Below are positions 50,116 through 61,900 of a DNA stretch of 64,000 bases, in pieces. The stretch covers positions 31,122,926 through 31,186,925 of the forward strand of contig OX392534.1 in NCBI GenBank assembly GCA_947623455.1. The letters run 5' to 3'. The notes below the pieces were generated by a model that did no database searches, was not told where the DNA came from, and was given only the letters and a program-made list of their open reading frames with translations. Every line of letters begins with the position of its first letter. Position 1 is the stretch's first letter. Both the position numbers and the translations under genes were made by a program. Source of the DNA: Mimachlamys varia (Eukaryota > Mollusca > Bivalvia > Pectinida > Pectinidae).

Positions 50116-50632
50116 AGGACTAGGTGTTCAATTACAGTACACTTGTCTTTCATCCAAGTGCCTGGGCTTGATTTCTAATCAAGTGTGAAAAGCTATGGGG
50201 TTGTCAGTGCCTAATCATGTGGGGCTTTTTCTGGGGACTCTGGTTCCCACGTTGTACTGTGACTAACATCCCGGCCAACAAGAGTGATTGATGCAACTTG
50301 ATTCATAATTGTCGTAAAATAAAAAGAAGTTTATACATGTATATGACTTGTCAATCGTCAGAAACATGACTTCTCAAATCACACCAACAAAACACCTCTA
50401 AAAGGCTTCTGAATTATAACTGATATAACAGACACAGACTTGAAACCCACAGAAACAGGACCTCTTATATGAGTGCAGGAACAAATTAAATGCCCTCTGA
50501 AAAGTTATAAACAAGACTTGTCATATTTCTTTACTGAAAAGCCTTAACATTAGAAAAATACCTTAACTACATTGTTTCATAGTGTTAATGATTATAATAA
50601 AGATCATTCCAAACAAAACAAGATGAATAAAA

Positions 50633-50815
50633 TAATTCCATGGTATAATTACAACAACTCCATGGTATAATTATAGTTATAACAACTCCATGGTATAATT
50701 ATAGTTATAACAACTCCATGGTATAATTATAGTTATAACGACTCCATGATATAATTATAACAACTCCATGGTATAATTATAACAACTCCATGTCGTAATT
50801 ATAACAACTCAATGG
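50633..50815. repeat. Tandem repeat with CCATGG core
   Basis: About seven units of ACAACTCCATGGTATAATTA, some with an added TAGTTAT, giving mixed periods of about 20 and 27 bp. Confidence 0.85.
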
Positions 50816-51615
50816 CGTTTTTTATAATGCATTAAAGTTATTGATTAAAATATTTACCCGATAATGACATTGACCCAGTCAGCTGTTTGCTATACAAACT
50901 ATTGCACAATCCATGAAAAATTGTCACGGCCCAGTGACTGTTCATGTTTACACCGAATGTAGAAGTTATAGTACAACACATTGACAGTTGTGTCAGTATT
51001 GTCATGTCTTAGTACACAGGTGTACATTGTGTTAATGCAAATTATATACGTTTATTAATACCTGATCACAGCTTTTCTTGGACCAACATATATTAACAAT
51101 ATTTCTTTTTAATGCATTGGAATCTTCAGCAGATTTTTTTTATATCTAAATAATTACAAACTATACTAATCAAAAAGTCTAACAAGAGGTAAAGATCCTT
51201 ATTCATCTTGGTACAACACTATTGCAAATTCATAGAGTTCCATGAAAATGATCTTTTCAATTCTTTTATCTGATCGTTAAGATTGATCGTCATGCTAAAA
51301 AGAAAAGCATCTTATGGTAACTTTTAATCAAGACTTCTCCCGCCATTTACAGATTTTTCTCCTCTTTTACCTGTTCAAGATTTCTCCGTCACCCCCCTAG
51401 GGTATGACAGATAACACGAGCTGACAATTAACAATGTAATGACGTCGTGACAAAAATATGATGACGTCACGACAACAATACCACCACGCCAAGTCAACAA
51501 TTCAATCATGTCACACCAGCATTGTGTTGGATTGCTCATAGAAAAATAGAAAGTGATGGGAGGAAAATAATTATCTCCTACTTTGATGTTGTGACAGTTA
51601 ATTAATCTCAATCTT
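50816..51615. other. Intergenic, nothing recognised
   Basis: AT-rich spacer. A 95-codon minus frame across 51,375-51,662 overlaps the edge of the next repeat and has no domain features. Confidence 0.35.
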
Positions 51616-51616
51616 C

Positions 51617-52048
51617 GGGGTGATATTCTTGATTGTCTAACCCTCCGCATAGACATAGACAACTAAGAATATCACCCCCTGGGTTGGAGATTTCTGTGAC
51701 TCCCTCAGAGCCTTGAGTCGGGTTAGACAACCAAGAATATCACCCCCTGGGTTGGAGATTTCTGTGACTCCCTCAGAGCCTTGAGTCGGGTTAGACAACC
51801 AAGAATATCACCCCCTGGGTTGGAGATTTCTGTGACTCCCTCAGAGCCTTGAGTCGGGTTAGACAACCAAGAATATCACCCCCTGGGTTGGAGATTTCTG
51901 TGACTCCCTCAGAGCCTTGAGTCGGGTCAGACAACCAAGAATATCACCCCCTGGGTTGGAGATTTCTGTGACTCCCTCAGAGTATTGAGTCGGGTTAGAC
52001 AACCAAGAATATCAACCCTTGGGTTGGAGATTTCTGTCACTCCCTCAA
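51617..52048. repeat. 68-bp tandem array with an inverted leading copy
   Basis: Five to six units of 68 bp include AGACAACCAAGAATATCACC, TGGGTTGGAGATTTCTGTGA and CTCAGAGCCTTGAGTCGGG. The middle units are virtually identical. Immediately before the array, 51,617-51,643 is the inverted complement of about 26 bases of the unit (GGTGATATTCTTG...GTCTAACC). The array edge can therefore fold back on itself. Confidence 0.92.
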
Positions 52049-52289
52049 AGTAGAGGAAGATTCTATTCATCTCTGTGATGATTATATATCTATGTGTTGT
52101 TGTCATTCCAAAGCCCATATTTTTTTTCTAGAGGATTTGGAATAAATAATGATAAATATATGCAAATACATCTTGACAAAGAACGTAAATAAATATAACT
52201 TTAGTTATTATAACGATACTGGGAAGAACATATAATACAATGAAAAAGTTGGTAATGATACTGAACTTTTCTTCAGTCTAGCACTGACA

Positions 52290-52715
52290 TCATCCACAGA
52301 CCTAAATTAGTGGAATTGCTATGAGGGCAGAGTTGCAATGAGGAGCAGAATTGAGGCAACACGACGATCAGAAGATCTCTACTCCTCAACTGGTGGATTT
52401 AAAGTTGAATTCAGGAGACGAGTAGAAGAAAGTCACAATCCTGGACTGATGGATTTGCTATGAGGGCGGAGTTGCACTGAGGAGCAGAATAAAGGCAACA
52501 CGATGATCAGAAGATCTCTACTCCTCAACTGGTGGATTTAAAGTTGAATTCAGGAGACGAGTAGAAGAAAGTCACAATCCTGGACTGATGGATTTGCTAT
52601 GAGGGCGGAGTTGCACTGAGGAGCAGAATAAAGGCAACACAATGATCAGAAGACCTATACTCCTCAACTGGTAGTAGAAGAAAGTCACAATCCTTGACTG
52701 GTTGATTTGCTATGA
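52290..52715. repeat. 139-bp tandem repeat near the kinesin 3' end
   Basis: Three units, the last truncated, share TTGCTATGAGGGCGGAGTTG, GATCAGAAGATCTCTACTCC and GAGTAGAAGAAAGTCACAATC. Units two and three are almost identical. The repeat starts about 200 bp beyond the kinesin stop codon and probably lies in or just past its 3' UTR. Confidence 0.9.
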
Positions 52716-52911
52716 GGGGCAGACTTGAAGCACAAAATCCAGTAGGGGGCATCCTGTGTTCTTGATTGTTTGGTTTGAGCTATCAAGGGCAGAAATAAAT
52801 AAACAAAATGAGCAGGAGCTGACGTGAAATCTGGTGATCTGACAATTAACAATCAAAGATATAGCGATAAGTAGGAATAAGTGTTCTCATCCATCCTGCT
52901 GCAGCTTATCA

Positions 52912-55900
52912 TCAAGATCCTTTCTTGATGTTCTGCTTCGCCTGTCCCAGGGCCACTTGTTTGGCATTGGAACCAAACGTCAAGGTACTAACAGTCTCAC
53001 TGGAGTTATTCATATCAGGACTCACATTCACAAACAGACACGCCTGGAAGTAAAAAGTCATTATCAATAAATATCAGTATCAATTAAGATATTCAGTATC
53101 AATCAAGATATTTTGTATCAATCATGATATTCTGTATCAATCATGATATTCAGCATTGATCGGGATATTCAGTATCAATCAAGATATTTTGTATCAATCA
53201 TAATATTCAGTATCAATCATAATATTCAGCATTGATCGGGATATTCAGTGTCAATCATGATATTCAGCATTGATCGGGATATTCAGTGTCAATCATGATA
53301 TTCAGCATTGATCGGGATATTCAGTGTCAATCATGATAATCTATTTCAATAACCAGGTATAATATCCTTTATCAATTAAAATTTTTTGCATAAATCAAGA
53401 ATATACTTATAAAACTTATAAAAAGGAAATAAAGCGACATGGCAATGTTTCTAGAGACACATGGTAATAGTTGAAAGCCTACCTTTGCATCCCCACCCAA
53501 GGATGGCTGTAGGATCTGGGTAAGCTTAGAATTCCTGTATGGTATATGTAGCTGACTGGTCCGCAACGCTTGGAAAACCTGGAAGATAAAGTGTCGCTAT
53601 TAAATACATATAACAACATCAACACACTTATATATAACAAATATATGTAGGGTATAGGGGTAAGGTAGGGCGTATAACAAATATATGTCAAAGGATTATA
53701 AGAGACTCTATAATCACATTATCTTATCTGTCTGAGAGCTAAAAGGGACTCTGTCTACATTATCCTATATGTCTGGGAGCTAAAAGGGACTTTGTCTACA
53801 TTATCTTATCTGTCCGAGAGCTAAAAGGGACTCTGTCTACATTATCTTACCTGTCTGAGAGCTAAAAGGGACACTGTCTACATTATCTTATCTGTCCGAG
53901 AACTTAAAGGGACTCTGTCTACATTATCTTATCTGTCCGAGAGCTAAAAGGGACACTGTCTACATTATCTTACCTGTCCGGGAGCTAAAAGGGACTCTGT
54001 CTACATTATCTTACCTGTCTGAGAGCTAAAAGGGACTCTGTCTACATTATCTTATCTGTCCGAGAGCTAAAAGGGACTCTGTCTACATTATCTTATCTGT
54101 CCGAGAGCTAAAAGGGACTCTGTCTACATTATCTTATCTGTCCGAGAGCTAACAGGAACTCTGTCTACATTATCTTATCTGTACGAGAAATAAAAGGGAC
54201 TCTGTCTACATTATCTTATCTGTGCGAGAAATAAAAGGGACTCTGTCTACATTATCTTATCTGTCCGAGAGCTTAAAGGACTGTCTACATTATCCTACCT
54301 GTCCAAGGACTCTGATTACATTATCCTACCTGTCCAAGGACTCTGATTACATTATCTTACATGTCCGCGGACTCTGATTACATTATCTTACCTGTCCACG
54401 GACTCTGATTACATTATCTTACCTGTCCGAGGACTCTGATTACATTATCTTACCTGTCCACGGACTCTGATTACATTATCTTACCTGTCCGAGGACTCTG
54501 ATTACATTATCTTACCTGTCCGAGGACTCTGATTACATTATCTTACCTGTCCGAGGGCTGACAGGGACTGATTATCTTACCTGTCCGAGGGCTGACAGGG
54601 ACTTGTTGATGGCCGCTGCCTCCACAAGGCGCTGACCCTCCGCCTCAGTCTTGGATATCCTTTCTGACCCTGCCAAATCACACAAGGTCAAGGTCCCTCT
54701 GGTCATTGATCTTGTCACCTTGTCTTGACCTTCCACTTTCAGAAGTAGAAGTAGATGTGATCGTGAACTGCAATAAACCGTGAAGACAAGATTTTAATGT
54801 GGGAACATAATCAAATAATCTAGGGCTCTCGTTAGACATTTACCTCCCAAGTTTCACTGGATGGCAAGTGCTCATTGATGACCTTTTAACCTTGACCAAT
54901 GCCCACTTATTTAAATGACCAATACTTATCCAGAGTAGAGAGAAGGGATAACCACACTATGCTATTATCAAACAAGATGCCCAATGGGCCTTCATTGCCC
55001 ACCTGGCATTAATCTCCTACTTGTAACCACCTCCTGTTGGACAGTAAAGTCTCCCTGAAGTTTTAAATTTCTACTTTCATCTCATTCACCCCTGGAATTT
55101 CATAATTAACTATTCCAACCTTCTATTTGGAAGAGTTCAAATGTGTCCTCAGGGGTGAAGGAGTCAACACATATAACGATAAGTAATACATACCTGGTGG
55201 AATTCATCTTTGTAGAGGCCACAGATCGGTTCTGATCTCCTTTCTTCATGATACTCTTGATGTCGGTTGGTGTCTTGATTTCTATTTCTATGAGGCCTGG
55301 CAGACTGACTTTGTTCCCTATTGTTTTTAGATCTATCACCTTGGCGTCGTCTGACAGGAGGTCCACCACCGTCTCGTTGTAAATCTCAATCAATCCAACC
55401 TACAACATTAGCCAAGGACTAACCAGATTAGCCAAGGACCAACCAGATTAGCCAAGGACCAACCAGACTAGCCAAGGACCAACCAGATTAGCCAAGGACC
55501 AACCAGATTAGCCAAGGACCAACCAGATTAGCCAAGGACCAACCAGATTAGCCAAGGACCAACCAGATTAGCCAAGGACCAACCAGATTAGCCAAGGACC
55601 AACCAGATTAGCCAAGGACTAACCAGATTAGCCAAGGACTAACCAGATTAGCCAAGGACCAACCAGATTAGCCAAGGACCAACCAGATTAGCCAAGGACT
55701 AACCAGATTAGACAAGGACTAACCAGATTAGACAAGGACCAACCAGATTAGCCAAGGACCAACCAGATTAGCCAAGGACCAACCAGATTAGCCAAGGACC
55801 AACCAGATTAGCCAAGGACCAACCAGATTAGCCAAGGACCAACCAGATTAGCCAAGGACTAACCAGATTAGCCAAGGACCAACCAGATTAGCCAAGGACC

Positions 55901-58900
55901 AACCAGATTAGCCAAGGACCAACCAGATTAGCCAAGGAATATTAAAACCAAATTAGAAAAAGGACTAATAGATTAACTAAGTGGGAGAGGAGACTCACCA
56001 AGCTTAACTAGAACTGTAAGCCAATGGCTAACTAATATCCCCTGCTTCTCATCGTAAGTCTGTTGGAGAGTGTGACACACAATCAAGGAGAACAAGCGTG
56101 AGAAATATTGCTTCAGTACTTTGTTAGATACGCTTGACACACTATTCAAAACAGAATATCTACAAAAAGGGACATAAGTCTAACAAATGTAGTCAATTGG
56201 TTGGATGGTCGGACAATCGGATGGTCAGACAGCTGGACAGGGTGATTCCAAAATACTCCCCAGTTGCAGGGGTACAACAAGAGGTCTATGCCATACCGGG
56301 CATTTGGATATAGGGGAATCCCTTATTGATTAGTTCCTTATTTTCCCTATCTGGCCACACCCATCTGCCCTTTTAGGGAAAGCTATGAGCATAGTCTTTA
56401 TGTTAACCTGAGTCCCACTTGCCTAGAATCCCTTCATTAATCTTTAAGAAGAAGAGTTTTAATACTCATTTCTATATGCCCTATGCCCTGCCCAGCAAGG
56501 GGGAGGGGGCACTGTTTTGCATTGCAAAGAGTTTGTTTTTACAAATAATGAATGTAGTTTTTTAAAATCTTTCTGATATAATCTGTTGTACAAACTTACC
56601 ATGCAAATGGAGTACAGACATTTGAATTTCATAGAATATGACTAAGAGCAATTGTTTTTCTTTTCTTGTATATCTATACAGAATTTAAAATTTCTTGTAT
56701 TGCTTATACATGTTATAATATACAACATATATTCATTCAAATGCATACTGTAAATGGAATACCTTGAAACTCTTCATTCCCATGCATTTACCTGTAATTC
56801 CAATCCATTCTATATAACCCCACACCCTTGTGCCCCAAGGAGCTCAAGGGCCACAAATTCTGGGTTTTTTTTGTTTTTTTTTTTTTAAATAAGTGTGTCC
56901 TTTGCCTATGGAAGTTTGGTTAAAATCGACGCTCCAGGAAATTGGTCAAAATCAGGCCATTGGTAAGACTGTAGAAGGATTTTAAAGATTTATTTCCACA
57001 TTTGCAAAAGAAAACTTATATAACCTAGCAGTTGTGTTGACCTGTCAATATATTTTGGCTGAGTATTATATCATACAATAAAATAGCCTCATATGCACAC
57101 CTTACAAGAACATGGTGACTTACCTTCATCACATAAGTCTGGGTCTCCTTCCTTTCCATACACACCTGGAACAGTTCCTTAATGGCCCTACAAATAGACA
57201 GCATGCTTAGAATTAAGATATCTACATCATAACATTACCTGTTATTAACATGAAGGTAATTACATTACCTGTTATTAACATGAAGGTAATTACATTACCT
57301 GTAATTAACATGAAGGTAATTACATGACCTGTTATTAACAAGAAGGTAATTACATTACCTGTTATTAACAAGAAGGTAATTACATGACCTGTTATTAACA
57401 AGAAGGTAATTACATGACCTGTTATTAACAAGAAGGTAATTACATTACCTGTTATTAACAATAAGGTAATTACATTACCTGTTATTAACAATAAGGTAAT
57501 TACATTACCTGTTATTAACATGAAGGTAATTACATTACCTGTTATTAACATGAAGGTAATTACATTACCTGTAATTAACATGAAGGTAATTACATTACCT
57601 GGTGTTTACATAAAGGTAAGTACACTTCCTGTTGTTATAATGATAGAATCAACATTCATGCAATTCAGAGTTAATATTTTCGAAACAATATATTCATGTA
57701 GGATTTGAATACGGGATGGACTCTCCTTGCATATTAACGCAAAATTAAATCCCACGAAACATAGTGATTTAAAGTAGTGGCTTTGAAATGCAAAAGTAAA
57801 CATATCAAGGTAATATGATACCTGTTGTTGATACCCGGGTTATTTTCAGGGCCCATCATGGTAAAAGTCTTTCCAGATCCAGTCTGACCATAAGCCATCA
57901 GACAGACATTATAACCGTCCACACAGGACGATATGATTGGTTTGGTGTCAGCAAACACCTGTAAATATCAGAAATGTACAGGTAAGTTCAAATATAGAAA
58001 CAATGCATACAACAGAAAATACAGGTAAAAATCAAACTCAGAAACAATCGAGATATATTTACATAATGTCTCTACCAAATATTTTTCAATTTGAAAAGTA
58101 ATACATGTTTTAAAGTAAAGTTTTCATATTAAGCTTTTATATGACAATTCTATGTGGGATTTAATCAAGGGGCAGGCCTTGTACATACCATTACTCCTAA
58201 TCAATGGAACGAAAGTCACTTGAATTTTTTCTGGAAATGATTACGCAGCAGGTTGTCTAGTAGATATTTAGGTTACTTAACTATGTACAAGATGGCAGGA
58301 TTTACCTACTTGGAGGTAGGTGGCGGAATGATCTACTAGAAATAAATTTTGACTTTATTATGGTAGAAACCAAGGCGCTGGATTATCTACTGGAATTGAG
58401 GGTAGCCTGATTATCCACAAGAATTCTTAAAACAAGGTTGTCTTCAATATGTACTGGAAATGAAGTTTGCTGTATTTTTCAGCAAAACTGATGGTGACTA
58501 TATAAATTATTAAGGCTTTACTGCAATGGCACAAAATATGACACAACACAGATTAGAATGTCCGAACCCCCCCCCCTCCAAAAAAAACAACAAAAAACAC
58601 TGACCTGTTCTTGTGTTGTATCGACTCCGAACACACGGTCGAAAGTGAACATCTTCTTGCCCTGCTGAGGATGAATGGCCACGATATCCTGGTCGGACGG
58701 AAACTTGAGACAGTTCTCCACACGGTCGTCTTTCCTCGCACGACAGAACACTCGTATGTTGCCCCGAAGTTCTTGAAGCTGAATGGTCAAAGTTTGAAAA
58801 GGTATTAAGGTTCGCCTAAGTTGATTGTGTACAGGCTCAATAAATTATAACTTGCGGCTGAAGGACCTTGTTACCTGAGTTTTTATAAGAATTAATTCTC

Positions 58901-61900
58901 ATTGTAGAAAGCTGGCGTCGACAAAAGAGGCAAAGTATCTTTCAAGGGTTCAAGAAAAAATTTAGTGAGTGTTACATAAACAGTTCTTACTTTTACAATA
59001 TGTACTTTATCATTCCTATGTCAATGATATCAATGTTGAAACTGAATTCTAATTTATCACACAAATCTACACTATAGTAATTTCAATACAATGTACAAAA
59101 CAATCAAATTGCCGTGTTTAGATCCCTGACTCTCAGGTCTCATTGAAGGCAGTATAATTATATAACCTTATCATGAACAAAATACGACCTCCTTATTTTA
59201 AGTACAATTAGAACAAAAATAGTAGAAATATAAATTATATATAATAAATTGAAATAAATTTGTGAATTAAGCTTAGCCATTTACTGTAAAACAGGAAATG
59301 TTTGCCCTGTTTTTATTTCGCCCTCTCATGAAAAGATTTGAATTCGCTCTATCTTGAATTCGCCTTCAGAAACTTGGATTCTCATTGTACATGTAATAAG
59401 ATTCGCCCTTCTATTGTTGAGCAAAAAGAGCAAAAATAAAATGAGGGCAAATTTTTCCAGTTTTACATTTATTTATTTAAACACAATGTTGACAAGTGAG
59501 CTATGCGTACCTGGTTGTACAGAAGTCTCCGTTGCATAGCTTCCTTTCTGTAGAGAGCTCGCACCTCCTCCAGTTCCTCCACCTGGCCTTGACCCGAACT
59601 CTTCAGCATTTTCACATGCTTCACCGCCTACAGTCAAACATACAATTATTGACCAACATAAGGGCAACAGACAACATTCAATGTGTATCTGTTGATCAGT
59701 TGTACAAACATTTCTCCAGTTTTGAATTTTATTCATCATAAATTGATAAAATCATTTTCATATATCAAAGATAACCCAATAATCAAACACAATACAGTGT
59801 GTTTTGATCACATAATGTCTTATTTTTGCATTTTAGAGTAAATTGTATTCCCAGCTAATATAAGCAACTTCATACTGTTTCACTGAATTAATTTGGTGAG
59901 ATTAATATACCCCAACATCACTATTTTTTTTTTTTTTTTGACAATTAGCAAAAATAATTATTTTCTTGGAATTTTCTTTATTTTAGATGTCAAAACCATC
60001 ACAAGAAACCATGATATAACATGCCTCCATGTTGGTGAGATAACACTTCACATACTGTAAACAGACTTATTTTGATGAGCTAAAATTTCAGCACGTAACC
60101 AGATAAGCACAATGATGAATTGGCACATTCACAATACTTGCCGTGGAAATCAATATACACAAACTGTAAATAGGGAGGATTATTATAAATCAGTAGAATT
60201 ATTTCATCACAAAAATTGGTAAAATAAAACACCGCTTAAATATGTAGGTACAGTAAAAGCCAATATTTTTGTGTGTGGAATTTTTTGCTTAGACAGCCTC
60301 CAAACTATTCACGGTGTGGAAAAATGTTCACGCTTGGCTCATGCTGTTTTGCTCTGTGTACCTATAATACTATTATACAGAGTAGAGTTAAAGTGGTTTA
60401 AAAGATATTTGCGTGTGGATATATTCACGGGGATTTAATGTCAGTGAAATACGCAAAAATATCCACACCACGAAAAATTCCACTTTTACAGTATGTTGAC
60501 AATATATCGTCTGAAGTCTCCTTCACTGACCTGAGCCATCATCTCCCCAAGGCTCTGGAAGTTTCGTTGGACCTCCATCTTAAGCTGTGCGTGTGCTTTC
60601 CTGACGGTCTTGGCCGTATCGTTGAGATCCTCTATGTCTTCCGGGTTTACCGTCTCCTCCTTCACCACTGTTGTAACAACCTGAAGATGAAACATAGAAA
60701 AATTGCTGTTTATTCTATTTCTGTATAAAATGTCGTAGATCCAAGCAATAATTAGAGCTGATCCCAAGAGGACCGAAACATTGTTTTCATACATTGTTTT
60801 CATGCCCTGTCCAAGTCAGGGCAAAAATGGATTTTATATCTTAAATGTTCCAAATTTGACTCTATGAAATGGATGTTGAACCCCATAAAAATTGTCATCA
60901 GCAGCATAGCAGAAATTCAAAGGCTTAGCAAGTCTTCGAACGAGCTTCCCCCCATAACTTTAACTTGGATTTTTGACAAATAAAAAAGGCTCGGTCCAAA
61001 ACAGGGCAAAATTGGAATTTTGCCAAAAACTATTCTAAATTTGACTCCATGAAATTGATGTTGAGCTTTATAAGAATTCTCATTGAAAAGGTGAGCACCA
61101 CATAATGCAAATATTGAATAGTTTGAAAGCTTCAAAGAAACTTGTCCCAAATCCTAAACCAAACAGACAATCATGGACAGATGGATGGACAGACACAGGG
61201 AGATATACCCCCCAACTTGTTGCTGGGGTATAATTATGATGTTTTTATTTTGAATATTTTTTTTTAATTTTTCGTGCCTGTTATAGGTGAACAAAAATTG
61301 AGAGGGACTGTTTACCTGTGGTGTTTTAGGCCGCATGCTGGATTTGGGTCGAGCGGAGGTCATGGAGGACAAATGAGCCTCCGCCTGTTTGTAGTTCACC
61401 TCTAGGTCAGTCAACTTCTCCTGTTGGTCTTTTACCTGTAACATCCAACATATTGTCTCCATACAAACAATTCAGCACCTCTACCAGTATATTGAAAACA
61501 AACGATTCAGTGCCTCTATCAGTATATAGAAAACAGATGTATCACTTACCTCTAGTCACCAATCTGCTTTACTCATGAAAAATATTTGATATTTAACCGG
61601 AAACTGTTGAATTCCCTCTATATCTCGCATCATATTCACCAGCAAATTCCTAAGATGTATATTACCGGTACATCATTTGCCGTATCTTATCAAAACTGGG
61701 CATTGCAATTACAGGTAAATATTATAAGTACAAACTGGTGTTTATCATGTGATCTCTCCTTTAATAAATATGCTTCATGTTTAAAGAATTATATGCAACC
61801 ACCCATTCATGATATCAACCTGCTTTCAGACCTCTGAGGCAATTAAACAAGAGTTTTACGCCAGTGGTATGTTGAAGAGGTCCAGATAGATAATATTTGA

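Noticed and set aside
57222..57581. 119-codon minus frame of [10 protein letters not shown] repeats
   Set aside because: The 30-bp unit is a multiple of three and happens to lack stops. It lies inside a kinesin intron.
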